Assembly (NCBI RefSeq): GCF_003688405.1
Contig: NZ_REFC01000013.1
Span: forward strand, 248,001-312,000
Reading direction: 5' to 3'
DNA length: 64,000 nt
Source of the DNA: Ulvibacter antarcticus
GTDB taxonomy: Bacteria > Bacteroidota > Bacteroidia > Flavobacteriales > Flavobacteriaceae
Part shown: piece after piece, positions 1 through 9,596 of the stretch
How the letters are laid out: every line of letters starts with the position of its first letter
Position numbering within the stretch: the stretch's first letter is position 1
Position numbers and translations under genes: made by a program
The notes under the pieces: generated by a model
Databases searched by the model: none
What the model was told of the DNA's origin: nothing
What the model saw: only the letters and a program-made list of their open reading frames with translations

Positions 1-1052
1 TTCATTGCAGCGAAATAAAGAGTCCGGAAGGCATAGACACCTGTAGCCGTAATAATAAGAGCGAGAAAGAATAAAAGTTCGGTATATGCACTAATAACGC
101 CAGTTGCGAACAAGATGGCTCCTAAAATGATCGTCACAAAACCAAATATCATCATCAAACTTGCCTTAGTGCGATCTGCTAATACACCTATTATAACTCC
201 AACAACAGGACGTATATATAACATAAAAGCGCCTACTTGAGCAGCTTCTATCTGATTATAGAGCATCACTTCTTCAGCATAAAGAGAAAACACGTCTGTT
301 ACTTTGTAACCAGTATAGGCACAAAGAATGATAATCATTAGTAAATAAACTGAAGGAATTTTAAGCGCTTTTCGGTAGTTCGAAAGTAATTCAATGCTAT
401 TTATGTGCGTCCTTTTTTCAGAAAGTGGTTGTCTGATCTTTAAGAAAAAAAACACAAGAACTCCAACAAAACCTATGATTCCTGACGAAATTAAAATGAC
501 GTGCTTAAAGGCTTCTTTTCGATCTACAAGAGTAGCAGCGTCAATTTCTGAAACTAAAAACAGAGAAAATATAAAAACGCCTAATGACCCAAAACCGGCA
601 GCAACTAAACCGCGACCGCCATCTAAAAATCCAAAGGCTATTCCTTGCTTATTTTCTCCTCCCCAAACACGGGTAGCCTTGATCATTGCTGCCCAAAATA
701 AAAAGATCGTTGTAAATCCCCAATATCCATAAAGGACTTTTAAAGTTTCATAGGATGGGAATGACGCGTATATTAAACCTCCCAGAGCTGTTAGAACTAA
801 TGCTACTGCCATAAGTACCCGAGGCTGAAACTTATCGGCAAGACTGCCACCAAGGAGGTATGATGCAAAAGCGACAACTCCATAAACTGAAAAACAAGTT
901 CCTAATTCGAGATTGGTTAGCTGAAAAACATCCAGCACAGTAGGTCGAAAGACTCTAGCTAAAACAAAAGGCAGAATAAATACCGCTTCCCCTGCTAGAA
1001 TGAGCAACAGTATCATGTAAAAGGGTTGTCTCGTAAGTGCCGTTTCCTTCAT
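1..1052 (-). CDS. MFS transporter (C-terminus beyond window edge)
   Basis: The minus-strand frame opens at an ATG at 1052 (MKETALTRQPFYMILLLI) and stays open to the window edge, giving about 350 residues. Alternating hydrophobic blocks fit repeated transmembrane helices, and a GGSLADKF-type loop after the second or third helix and a later VLADRTK loop match the cytoplasmic signature loops of the major facilitator superfamily. It is therefore an inner-membrane secondary transporter; the substrate cannot be told. It ends upstream of the carboxylase gene on the same strand, 57 bases away, so co-transcription is possible. The gene is truncated only by the window boundary. Confidence 0.85.
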   Translation of the reverse strand, partial: MKETALTRQPFYMILLLILAGEAVFILPFVLARVFRPTVLDVFQLTNLELGTCFSVYGVVAFASYLLGGSLADKFQPRVLMAVALVLTALGGLIYASFPSYETLKVLYGYWGFTTIFLFWAAMIKATRVWGGENKQGIAFGFLDGGRGLVAAGFGSLGVFIFSLFLVSEIDAATLVDRKEAFKHVILISSGIIGFVGVLVFFFLKIRQPLSEKRTHINSIELLSNYRKALKIPSVYLLMIIILCAYTGYKVTDVFSLYAEEVMLYNQIEAAQVGAFMLYIRPVVGVIIGVLADRTKASLMMIFGFVTIILGAILFATGVISAYTELLFFLALIITATGVYAFRTLYFAAM

Positions 1053-1109
1053 TGATGTGAAAAGGTAAGACTTTTAAACGAGCAAAATAAATTGTTTTGA
1101 AACTATGGA

Positions 1110-2753
1110 CTAAACCTGAATAATACCCAGATTAAAAGGTTTTTCGATTGGAGCATGGTTCGCAGCTTCTATTCCCATTGAGATCCATGTTCGGGTATCC
1201 AACGGATTAATAACCGCATCGGTCCAGATTCGAGACGCCGCATAATAAGGCGAAATCTGCCTATCATAGCGTGCTTTTATACGATCGAAGAGTTCTTTTT
1301 CTACTTCAGGAGTAATTTTTTCTCCTTTCTTTTTCAATGAGGCTGTTTCAATTTGAAGCAATACTTTAGCCGCGCTATTGCCACTCATCACCGCAAGCTC
1401 GGCACTGGGCCAGGCTACTATTAATCGAGGATCGTAGGCTTTTCCGCACATGGCGTAGTTTCCCGCGCCATAAGAATTACCAATCACGATGGTGAATTTA
1501 GGTACTACACTATTACTTACAGCATTTACCATCTTAGCGCCATCCTTAATAATTCCTCCGTGTTCGCTTTTAGATCCTACCATAAAACCGGTAACATCTT
1601 GGAGAAACACCAACGGAATTTTCTTCTGATTACAATTCGCGATAAACCGTGTGGCTTTATCGGCGCTATCACTGTAAATCACACCACCGAACTGCATCTC
1701 ACTAGGTTTGGTTTTTGCCTTGGTTGTTTTTACCAGTTTCCGCTGATTCGCAACAATACCTACAGCCCAGCCATCGATACGCGCATATCCGGTAAGAATT
1801 GTTTGTCCGTAGCCTTTTTTATATTCTTCAAAATCACTATTATCAACAAGGCGAGAGATAATTTCCCTCATGTCATATTGCTCAGCTCTGGATTTTGGGA
1901 GTAGTCCGAAGATCTCGTCAGGATCTTCTTTTGGTTTTTCGCTTTTTTCACGGTTATAACCAGCCTTTTCGTAATCACCGATCTTGGAAACTATATTTTT
2001 AATCGTGTCTAATGCATCCTTATCATCTTTGGATTTATAATCGGTAACGCCACTAATTTCGCAGTGTGTAGTTGCACCACCAAGAGTTTCGTTATCGATA
2101 CTTTCACCGATTGCAGCCTTAACAAGATAACTTCCTGCAAGGAAAATACTTCCTGTTTTATCCACAATAAGTGCTTCATCGCTCATGATTGGCAAATAGG
2201 CGCCTCCAGCAACACAACTCCCCATCACAGCAGAGATTTGAGTGATTCCCATGCTGCTCATGACTGCGTTGTTTCTGAAAATTCTCCCAAAGTGCTCCTT
2301 ATCCGGGAAAATCTCATCCTGCATAGGCAAATAGACCCCTGCACTATCTACCAAATAGATAATTGGCAGTTTGTTTTCTATAGATATTTCCTGAGCTCTT
2401 AAATTCTTTTTGGCGGTAATTGGAAACCATGCACCTGCTTTAACTGTTGCGTCATTGGCAACCACGATACACTGCTTTCCTTTTACATAACCTATTTTTA
2501 CCACGACACCGCCACTTGGACAACCACCATGCTCTTCATACATTCCTTCTCCGGCAAATGCTCCAATTTCAATACTAGGTTTTTTATCGTCAAGTAAATA
2601 GGCAACACGTTCACGGGCAGTCATTTTGCCTTTAGCATGTTGTTTCTCGATACGTTTTTCGCCCCCTCCTAATTTTACTTTGGAAAGTTTTTGGCGTAAT
2701 TCTGAAGCTAGAAGTTTATTATGATCTTCGTTTTTATTGAAGTTGATATCCAC
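1110..2753 (-). CDS. acyl-CoA carboxylase, carboxyltransferase (beta) subunit, methylcrotonyl-CoA type
   Basis: This 547-residue protein is a full-length biotin-dependent carboxyltransferase: two crotonase-like halves move carboxyl from carboxybiotin to an acyl-CoA. The N-terminal half has the HGGCPSGGVV segment and the oxyanion region GSCVAGGAYLP. The C-terminal half has VTGFMVGSKSEHGGI and GNSYGAGNYAMCGKAYDPR. The pattern HAKGKMTARERV plus AYLPIMSDE resembles the methylcrotonyl-CoA carboxylase beta subunit of leucine breakdown, although propionyl- or geranyl-CoA carboxylases are close relatives. No biotin carboxylase subunit lies in the window, so the partner must be encoded elsewhere. Family assignment is secure; substrate is an inference. 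Confidence 0.85.
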   Translation of the reverse strand: MDINFNKNEDHNKLLASELRQKLSKVKLGGGEKRIEKQHAKGKMTARERVAYLLDDKKPSIEIGAFAGEGMYEEHGGCPSGGVVVKIGYVKGKQCIVVANDATVKAGAWFPITAKKNLRAQEISIENKLPIIYLVDSAGVYLPMQDEIFPDKEHFGRIFRNNAVMSSMGITQISAVMGSCVAGGAYLPIMSDEALIVDKTGSIFLAGSYLVKAAIGESIDNETLGGATTHCEISGVTDYKSKDDKDALDTIKNIVSKIGDYEKAGYNREKSEKPKEDPDEIFGLLPKSRAEQYDMREIISRLVDNSDFEEYKKGYGQTILTGYARIDGWAVGIVANQRKLVKTTKAKTKPSEMQFGGVIYSDSADKATRFIANCNQKKIPLVFLQDVTGFMVGSKSEHGGIIKDGAKMVNAVSNSVVPKFTIVIGNSYGAGNYAMCGKAYDPRLIVAWPSAELAVMSGNSAAKVLLQIETASLKKKGEKITPEVEKELFDRIKARYDRQISPYYAASRIWTDAVINPLDTRTWISMGIEAANHAPIEKPFNLGIIQV

Positions 2754-2899
2754 GTGAAATAAGTTTGGTGCTAAAGTACAAAATATCGAAATAATTTGAA
2801 GGCTTGGAGCGGTTATAGTGAAAGTTTTTTAGTTGTACATTAGTATGGGCAGGTTTTATGAATTGTGGCTATATTTGCCGTTTCGCTTTAAAAACATAT

Positions 2900-3433
2900 A
2901 TGAAGAATATAATTGCATTTGCAGGAAGTAATAGTAAAAAATCAATCAATAAACAACTAGCGGTGCATGCATCTGGTCAATTGTCTGAGATGAATGTTAC
3001 CATTTTGGATCTCAATGATTTCGAATTGCCTGTTTTTGGGGTAGATTTAGAAGCAAAAGAAGGGATTCATAAAAATGCACTAAAATTCTTAGAGCATATA
3101 AAGTCGGCCGACGGAATTATTTTATCACTGGCAGAACACAATGGTGCCTACTCAACAGCTTTTAAGAATATTTTCGATTGGATGTCGCGAGTAGATGGTA
3201 AATTATGGAGCGGAATTCCAATGTTGTTGATGGCTACTTCGCCGGGTGGAAGAGGTGGAGCATCGGTGTTGGAAATTGCCAAGAATCGTTTTCCGCATAT
3301 GGGTGGCAATATTGTAGCAGACTTTTCTTTGCCTTCCTTCGGAAATAATTTTTCTGAAGATGGCATTACTGATGAGGCATTAAATGAAGAATTTAAAATG
3401 GCAATAGGAAGATTTCAGTCAGCTTTGAAATAG
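2900..3433 (+). CDS. NADPH-dependent FMN reductase-like flavoprotein
   Basis: The product is about 177 residues from the ATG at 2900 (MKNIIAFAGSNSKKSINKQL). An upstream in-frame ATG at 2858 exists, but a -7 promoter element TATATTTG lies at 2870-2877 between the two, so 2900 is the likely start. The N-terminal GSNSKKSIN is the FMN phosphate-binding loop of the flavodoxin-like reductase family, and SLAEHNGAYSTAFKNIFDW followed by LMATSPGGRGG matches the family's conserved central part. It is predicted to be a cytosolic NAD(P)H:flavin or quinone oxidoreductase. It is divergent from the carboxylase gene upstream. Confidence 0.85.
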   Translation: MKNIIAFAGSNSKKSINKQLAVHASGQLSEMNVTILDLNDFELPVFGVDLEAKEGIHKNALKFLEHIKSADGIILSLAEHNGAYSTAFKNIFDWMSRVDGKLWSGIPMLLMATSPGGRGGASVLEIAKNRFPHMGGNIVADFSLPSFGNNFSEDGITDEALNEEFKMAIGRFQSALK

Positions 3434-3742
3434 TGTGCTGGGAAACTTCTGAAGCAAGCTGGATAGTTTACACATTCTTGGAATAAAGCATCTTTCGAGA
3501 TGTTTTTTTGTATAAATATCCGATATTTGCAGTTGCTATTAATACGCATTAAAAGGGGGAGATAGTCTTAATACATATTAAATTATGTAACAGCTTATCT
3601 AATAATAAAAGCGTTAGTGATAGAGGCATTGTTGGAGCTCATGATTACCGTCTAAACGGTGATGATAGCGACTGCCGAAAGCACGACTTACTTATTCGCC
3701 ATAGGCGCAGAAGTAAGTAACGCCATAACACAAAACAATATG

Positions 3743-3919
3743 ATGAATAAAAATACAGTATTGGCCTGGGCTACTTTTATAATGATTCTAGTAGGCATGG
3801 GACTAATTGCATTGGGAGCTTTTAAGTATGACGATGTTGCTGGTTGGGGTTTCGCCTCGGTTGGGTTTGGATTCTTCGCCATAGCATGGGTGTTTAACGC
3901 TTTGAAAGGAAGGGTGTAA
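3743..3919 (+). CDS. small two-helix membrane protein (flavobacterial CAL67264 type)
   Basis: A 58-residue protein starts at MNKNTVLAWATF and consists of two hydrophobic helices joined by a short acidic loop (KYDDVAGW), ending in KGRV. It resembles the small CAL67264-family membrane proteins seen in Flavobacteriaceae, whose role is not known to me. The open frame extends upstream to 3659, but that part lacks the family pattern, so I take the second of two adjacent methionines as the start. It lies 62 bases upstream of ettA on the same strand. Confidence 0.6.
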   Translation: MNKNTVLAWATFIMILVGMGLIALGAFKYDDVAGWGFASVGFGFFAIAWVFNALKGRV

Positions 3920-3981
3920 TGAAATTATACCAATCGGTATATTTTAAGTATTAACGAGTTGATTAATTAGATAATAAAATA

Positions 3982-5673
3982 ATGGCAGACGATAAGAAAG
4001 TAATCTTTTCAATGTCCGGTTTAACGAAGACGTTTCAGAACGCGCAGACACCGGTTTTAAAGAATATATATTTAAGTTTTTTCTATGGTGCCAAGATTGG
4101 TATCCTTGGATTAAATGGTAGTGGTAAATCAACCTTGCTTAAAATCATTGCAGGGGTAGAAAAAAACTACCAAGGCGATGTGGTATTTGCACCGGGTTAC
4201 TCGGTTGGATACTTAGAACAGGAACCACTACTAGACGAGAGTAAGACGGTGCTCGAAATTGTAAAGGAAGGTGCCGCTGAAACGGTTGCCATTTTGGATG
4301 AGTACAACAAGATCAACGATATGTTTGGTCTGGAAGAGATATATAGCGATGCCGATAAAATGCAGAAATTGATGGATCGTCAGGCTGTTTTGCAGGATGA
4401 GATCGATGCGGCTAATGCTTGGGAACTGGACACAAAACTGGAAATTGCCATGGATGCTCTCCGTACTCCGGAAGGCGATAAGAAGATTTCGGTATTGTCT
4501 GGTGGAGAAAGACGTAGAGTGGCACTTTGCCGCTTGTTATTGCAGGAACCGGATGTTTTATTACTGGATGAGCCTACTAACCACTTGGATGCAGAAAGTG
4601 TGCATTGGTTGGAACATCATTTGGCACAATATAAAGGGACAGTTATCGCTGTAACGCATGACCGTTACTTCTTGGATAATGTTGCGGGTTGGATTTTAGA
4701 ACTTGATAGAGGAGAAGGAATCCCATGGAAAGGAAATTACTCTTCATGGTTAGATCAAAAATCAAAGCGTTTAGCGCAGGAAAGTAAAACAGCTTCTAAA
4801 AGACAAAAGACTTTAGAACGTGAGCTGGAATGGGTACGTCAGGGTGCAAAAGGACGTCAGACTAAACAAAAGGCGCGTTTAAAGAATTACGATAAATTAA
4901 TGAGTCAGGATCAAAAGGAACTTGATGAAAAGTTGGAAATCTACATCCCTAACGGACCGCGTTTGGGAACCAATGTGATAGACGCCATAGGAGTAAGTAA
5001 GGCATATGGCGATAAATTGCTATATGAAGATCTTAATTTTAATCTTCCACAGGCGGGAATTGTTGGAATAATTGGTCCGAATGGTGCGGGTAAAACCACC
5101 ATTTTTAGAATGATCATGGGCGAAGAAACTCCGGATAAAGGTGAGTTCAAGATGGGAGACACGGCCAAGGTGGCTTATGTGGATCAGGCGCATTCGAATA
5201 TCGATCTTGAGAAAACAATCTGGCAGAATTTTAGCGACGGACAAGAATTGGTGATGATGGGAGGAAAGCAAGTAAATTCCAGAGCTTACTTAAGTCGATT
5301 TAATTTTAGCGGAAGCGAGCAGAATAAAAAAGTATCGTTACTATCGGGTGGAGAACGTAACCGATTGCATTTGGCGATGACCTTAAAGGAAGAGGGCAAT
5401 GTCTTATTACTCGATGAGCCAACCAACGACCTGGATGTAAATACGCTTCGAGCACTTGAAGAGGGACTTGAAAATTTTGCTGGTTGCGCTGTAGTAATTA
5501 GTCACGATAGATGGTTCCTAGATCGAGTTTGTACGCACATATTATCTTTTGAAGGTGATAGTCAGGTGTATTTCTTCGAAGGCGGATTTAGTGAGTATGA
5601 AGAGAATAAGAAAAAGCGTTTGGGTGGTGATTTAATGCCGAAACGTATTAAGTATAAGAAGTTGATTCGATAA
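3982..5673 (+). CDS. ettA: energy-dependent translational throttle EttA (ABC-F ATPase)
   Basis: This 563-residue soluble protein has two ABC ATPase domains and no membrane segments, the ABC-F architecture. The first Walker A (GLNGSGKST) is at about residues 43-51, the signature LSGGERRR near 172 and Walker B LLLDEPTNHLD near 193. The second Walker A (GPNGAGKTT) is near 365 and its signature LLSGGERNR near 452. Length and the N-terminal VIFSMSGLTKTF match EttA, which binds the ribosomal E site and gates entry into elongation according to the ADP/ATP ratio. It is single-gene with its own terminator just downstream. Confidence 0.93.
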   Translation: MADDKKVIFSMSGLTKTFQNAQTPVLKNIYLSFFYGAKIGILGLNGSGKSTLLKIIAGVEKNYQGDVVFAPGYSVGYLEQEPLLDESKTVLEIVKEGAAETVAILDEYNKINDMFGLEEIYSDADKMQKLMDRQAVLQDEIDAANAWELDTKLEIAMDALRTPEGDKKISVLSGGERRRVALCRLLLQEPDVLLLDEPTNHLDAESVHWLEHHLAQYKGTVIAVTHDRYFLDNVAGWILELDRGEGIPWKGNYSSWLDQKSKRLAQESKTASKRQKTLERELEWVRQGAKGRQTKQKARLKNYDKLMSQDQKELDEKLEIYIPNGPRLGTNVIDAIGVSKAYGDKLLYEDLNFNLPQAGIVGIIGPNGAGKTTIFRMIMGEETPDKGEFKMGDTAKVAYVDQAHSNIDLEKTIWQNFSDGQELVMMGGKQVNSRAYLSRFNFSGSEQNKKVSLLSGGERNRLHLAMTLKEEGNVLLLDEPTNDLDVNTLRALEEGLENFAGCAVVISHDRWFLDRVCTHILSFEGDSQVYFFEGGFSEYEENKKKRLGGDLMPKRIKYKKLIR

Positions 5674-5692
5674 CGAAATTGATTTTAGTAAT

Positions 5693-5726
5693 AAAAAAGC
5701 CGCAAGAAATTCTTGGGGCTTTTTTA
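5693..5726 (+). terminator. Rho-independent terminator after ettA
   Basis: The inverted repeat AAAAAGCC ... GGCTTTTTT encloses a second short pairing CAAGAA/TTCTTG and ends in a T-run. It sits 20 bases after the ettA stop codon. Confidence 0.85.
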
Positions 5727-5842
5727 TTTATATTATTTGATTAAACTCTTTATAAAGCTGTTTTGGTGTCCTATTTAAACGGTGTATTCTATTCTGAATG
5801 GTTTATAATTGTGAATATAAGATCGTCTTTGTAATAAAAAAA

Positions 5843-5894
5843 GACAAATTACAACACCTTGATTGCTAGACTTTATGAAAAGGTGTTGTTTGTC
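5843..5894. repeat. inverted repeat in a 413-base non-coding gap
   Basis: ACAACACCTT (5851-5860) pairs perfectly with AAGGTGTTGT (5880-5889), with outer GACAA/TTTGTC pairing, around a 19-base loop. The gap 5674-6086 holds only this hairpin, the ettA terminator and the upstream region of the next gene; I see no small gene in it. There is no long T-run on the plus side, so this is either an unusual terminator or a structured leader. Confidence 0.5.
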
Positions 5895-6086
5895 GGTGAA
5901 AATTACATTTTATCGTAAGTAACTGATATATCTATGTTTAGCTGTTAAAAATTTGGCAAAAATAAAAAGAAGCACTTTATTTGTTTTGTAGGAATTATCT
6001 GATTATATCACTATTAACTCAAGTGGAAAAGTATAATTTAAACGATAAACTGCAAACTCTTAAACTAACAACATAAATAAGAAGTT

Positions 6087-6887
6087 ATGAAGCCCCAAAT
6101 TTCAGCTTTTTCTTTCGCAAGTCTTCTTGCAATTTTTGTTTGCACAAGTGTAAACGCTCAGGTAGGGATTGGAAACAGTAATCCCGATAAATCAAGTCTT
6201 TTAGAAATAGGATCCGGAAATGATGCCGGAGGTTTACTTGTCCCACGAGTAGCTCTAAGCGCTGCCAACATTTCGGCGCCAATTAGTACTCCTGAGAACA
6301 GTCTATTTGTATACAATACTGCTACAAATCTTTCACCTGCTGGTTATATCAACGACGTTCGTCCAGGGTTTTATTCATGGGATACGTCTAGAAATAGATG
6401 GGTAACACAGACTAAAGAAACACGAACTGCTAAATGGAAGAGTACGAACACTACAGAACAAATGAACACGACTACTCCCACACAGGTAAATTTATTCGGA
6501 ACAAATATTTGGAACGATGATAGTAGTTTATTTAATGTCTCACCTTCTGATACAGAAGATGAGTTATTTATCTCGGAGGCAGGGAGGTATGAACTAAACT
6601 TCGTCATAGGTCTAGAAGTAATAGAAGCCGATAAATACGAAGAAATAGTTGTAAAATGTGAGGTACGCTTAAGAACTGGTGGAGTTTATAGTTATCCAGG
6701 AGTTTCTGTGTATGGTTATATTAACGATGATAACGATATTTATAGAACATCGATGCAGATTAATGATATCATTGAAATTCCCGAAAACACTACGCTATCT
6801 GTTTGGGTTACAAGAGAGGTTGATGAGGCGGAAGTCTATTTGGAAGACACAGGTTCTTGTGTACTTACAATTCGTAAAGTGGAATAA
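6087..6887 (+). CDS. secreted protein of unknown function
   Basis: The 266-residue product has a clear Sec signal peptide (MKPQISAFSFASLLAIFVCTSVNAQ) followed by QVGIGNSNPDKSSLLEIG. That last pattern, close to QVGIGTxxPxxSAxLDI, is typical of secreted flavobacterial proteins with a short N-terminal repeat resembling phage tail-fibre head motifs. The rest is beta-strand-rich, with a terminal VLTIRKVE strand, consistent with a C1q/TNF-like or lectin-like jelly roll. No catalytic motif is visible. It is monocistronic, bounded by a terminator that it shares with the convergent gene. Confidence 0.7.
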   Translation: MKPQISAFSFASLLAIFVCTSVNAQVGIGNSNPDKSSLLEIGSGNDAGGLLVPRVALSAANISAPISTPENSLFVYNTATNLSPAGYINDVRPGFYSWDTSRNRWVTQTKETRTAKWKSTNTTEQMNTTTPTQVNLFGTNIWNDDSSLFNVSPSDTEDELFISEAGRYELNFVIGLEVIEADKYEEIVVKCEVRLRTGGVYSYPGVSVYGYINDDNDIYRTSMQINDIIEIPENTTLSVWVTREVDEAEVYLEDTGSCVLTIRKVE

Positions 6888-6907
6888 TCGTAGCAGAAAT
6901 TTAATAC

Positions 6908-6938
6908 AAAAAGCCTCAAGTATCACTTGAGGCTTTTT
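6908..6938. terminator. bidirectional terminator
   Basis: AAAAAGCCTCAAG (6908-6920) pairs perfectly with CTTGAGGCTTTTT (6926-6938) across a 5-base loop. A-run and T-run flanks let it serve both the plus gene ending at 6887 and the minus gene ending at 6956. Confidence 0.9.
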
Positions 6939-6955
6939 GTATTGAAGATGTTTCT

Positions 6956-9508
6956 TTAGCGCTTTACTATTATTTGTTTACTGTAAGTATTTGATCCGCT
7001 AATGAATTTCACAACATATTGTCCATTTGCTAATCCTTCAGTGGAAATACTTATTCTTCTTGATTGATCAAAGTTTCCTTCAAAAAGTGTTTTAATTTTC
7101 TTGCCTGAAATATCATATAAAAGTATCACACCTTCTGAAGAGAGATTGTGATCAATCGTAAATTCAGTTCTAGCCGGAATTGGATACATTTTAATAGCTT
7201 CGGAAGCTAATGCATTATCATTTGTGCTTAAAATAATATTACCAATATCATAGCTGTGCATAGATCTTCCGAAGGTACCTGCATACAATGTATTAGTAGG
7301 CTGGTGTACTTTAAGATCCATAGTGATCGTAAATGGTAAGTCATTCCCAACGATATCCCAATTGGTACCATCATCTCCAGAATACCAAACATTGAGATCG
7401 GTTGCCACAAAAAGCAGTCCGGCAGATGGATAAATAACTATGTCATTCACAGGTATGCTTGGTAAATTACCAGAAATATCAACCCAATTCTGACCACCAT
7501 CGGTTGTTTTAAATACATGGGGCGCATAATTCACAGCCTTATAACCCGATAAAGTTACATAAGCAATATTGTCGTCTGTTGGCACTGTTGCAATTGATGT
7601 GATATAGTGGTCTGGTAAACCGGTGCTAACATTGCTCCAGGTGGTTCCTCCATCGAAAGTGACGTTGACATTTCCATCGTCACTTCCTGTATAAATGGTG
7701 TTTAAGTTATTGTAAGAAGCTGCAATAGCAGTAAGGGTTCCATAAGAAAGGGATCCACTTGGATGGGGTCCGTCTGTAAGATCCGGGCTAATAGCACTCC
7801 AAAATGATGCTCTACTTGAACTGTATAATCGATTGGTTCCATAATACACGATTTCAGAATCGAATGGCGAAATTATTACCGGAGTATTCCAGTTATTACG
7901 GTCACTACCGCTTATCCCGTTTGTAGCATTGCTGAAATTTACGCCACCATTTGTAGATCTTCCAAGGTTTCCATATTGAGATTCTACATAGATATAATTA
8001 TTGTCGTTAGGATCTACGTTAACGTGAAAGCCGTCACCTCCCCAAATCGAGCTCCAATTACTAGTACCTGCGGTGGTAGTTCTAATTGTATTATTATCTT
8101 GAGTTCCCCCGTACAAGCGTTGTGGGTCGGAATAATCAACTTCAATATTATAAAACTGAGTGATTGGTAAATTAAGAAACTTAGTCCATGTGGTTCCCCC
8201 GTTTTCAGAAATATAGGCGCCTCCGTCATTTCCTTCAAGTATAAAATCTGTGTTGTTTCGTGAATATTCCAGGGCGTGATGATCCACGTGCATTCCATTT
8301 ACTTCTTGCCAGGAAGTACCACTATTTGTTGTTCTTGCAATTCCTTGCCCCAGTACATATACTTCATCGGGATTTGTTGGATGAACGCGAATATTTCCGA
8401 AGTACCATCCAAAAGAAGCATCAATACCACTCAATGCCCCTAAGGTTACTAAAGTCCAATTATTTCCATCGTCTGTAGATTTATAAATACCGTTAAAAAC
8501 GTTGGTTATTGGGTTGGTTGTATAGCGCGCATATATAATAGAAGGATTCGATTCAGAAATCGCCAATCCAATGCGGCCCGTTTCCGTATCGGGAGCTGGT
8601 AAACCATTTGCGGCACCAAGTTCACTCCAAGTTGTTCCTCCATTGGTTGATTTGTGTACAGTAGATGTAATTCCGCCGTAGCTTCGTTGCCAAGGCTCAC
8701 GAATACGTTCCCACATTGCAGCGAATAGTATATTTGGGTTATCCGGATTGATAACTACATCAATAGCCGCTGTGATATCAGAAATATACAATACCTGTTC
8801 CCATGTAGTACCTCCGTTTGTTGTTCTGTAAATTCCTCTATCGGGTGTTGCTCCATAAAGAAGTCCTGTAGCCGCAACGTAAACAATATCGGGATTCGTT
8901 GGGTGAATAACGATACGACCAATATGGTTGCTTTCTGATAGCCCAATATTGTTCCAGGTATCTCCACCATCGGTACTTTTGTAAATTCCATCACCAAAAT
9001 AAGCTCCATCGGTGGCACTTCCATTTGCCTCTCCGGTACCTGCGTAAATAATTTGTGAATTTGAAGGTGCAATTGCAATATCCCCAATTGAGGGTTTTGT
9101 AACGTCATCGAATATAGGTGTCCAATTTGCACCTCTATCGTAGGATCTAAAAATACCTCCTACAGCAGCAGCAACATATAAATGATCGTCATTGTCGGGT
9201 GAAATAGCGACATCGGTGATTCGACCACCGGTGTTTAGAGGCCCAACCAGCTCCCAGTCGGCAGCTTGCGATTCTCCTCTATTGGCAAGAATGTTTTTAG
9301 AGATTTGAATGGCTTCAGATATAGCTTCACGGTTGATGTAATTATCAGGGTATGCTCTCTGATTGTACATATGTTCGTGAGGATACTCTTTAAATAAGGT
9401 CGCTTCATCTGAAGTCGATGCAGACGATTTTTTTTCAGAACAAGAAAAGAAAGCAACTAAACAAAGTGCGGCGATACTAAGTAATGAAAGTAGATATTGT
9501 TTTTTCAT
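6956..9508 (-). CDS. VPS10/BNR-repeat beta-propeller exoprotein with T9SS sorting domain
   Basis: This 850-residue exported protein is built of sialidase/BNR-like repeats (S-x-DGGxTW, TNGGTTWEQV, DGGTTWSN and similar, more than ten copies), the fold of Vps10/sortilin-like propellers often found in secreted glycosidases or adhesins. The last 75 residues (MYPIPARTEFTID ... NGQYVVKFISG ... KQIIVKR) form a type A C-terminal domain for type IX secretion. The N-terminus MKKQYLLSLLSIAALCLVAFFSCSEKK is a signal peptide with a lipobox-like cysteine, an odd combination with a T9SS domain. No sialidase Arg triad or Asp box catalysis can be confirmed, so the ligand or substrate is unknown. Confidence 0.85.
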   Translation of the reverse strand: MKKQYLLSLLSIAALCLVAFFSCSEKKSSASTSDEATLFKEYPHEHMYNQRAYPDNYINREAISEAIQISKNILANRGESQAADWELVGPLNTGGRITDVAISPDNDDHLYVAAAVGGIFRSYDRGANWTPIFDDVTKPSIGDIAIAPSNSQIIYAGTGEANGSATDGAYFGDGIYKSTDGGDTWNNIGLSESNHIGRIVIHPTNPDIVYVAATGLLYGATPDRGIYRTTNGGTTWEQVLYISDITAAIDVVINPDNPNILFAAMWERIREPWQRSYGGITSTVHKSTNGGTTWSELGAANGLPAPDTETGRIGLAISESNPSIIYARYTTNPITNVFNGIYKSTDDGNNWTLVTLGALSGIDASFGWYFGNIRVHPTNPDEVYVLGQGIARTTNSGTSWQEVNGMHVDHHALEYSRNNTDFILEGNDGGAYISENGGTTWTKFLNLPITQFYNIEVDYSDPQRLYGGTQDNNTIRTTTAGTSNWSSIWGGDGFHVNVDPNDNNYIYVESQYGNLGRSTNGGVNFSNATNGISGSDRNNWNTPVIISPFDSEIVYYGTNRLYSSSRASFWSAISPDLTDGPHPSGSLSYGTLTAIAASYNNLNTIYTGSDDGNVNVTFDGGTTWSNVSTGLPDHYITSIATVPTDDNIAYVTLSGYKAVNYAPHVFKTTDGGQNWVDISGNLPSIPVNDIVIYPSAGLLFVATDLNVWYSGDDGTNWDIVGNDLPFTITMDLKVHQPTNTLYAGTFGRSMHSYDIGNIILSTNDNALASEAIKMYPIPARTEFTIDHNLSSEGVILLYDISGKKIKTLFEGNFDQSRRISISTEGLANGQYVVKFISGSNTYSKQIIVKR

Positions 9509-9596
9509 AGTGAGGAATTTTAAGTAAATATACCATAACTATATCAGATTTGAAAAACTATGAAAAGAAGTATCTTTAGCTTTCAAATAAAATAAT

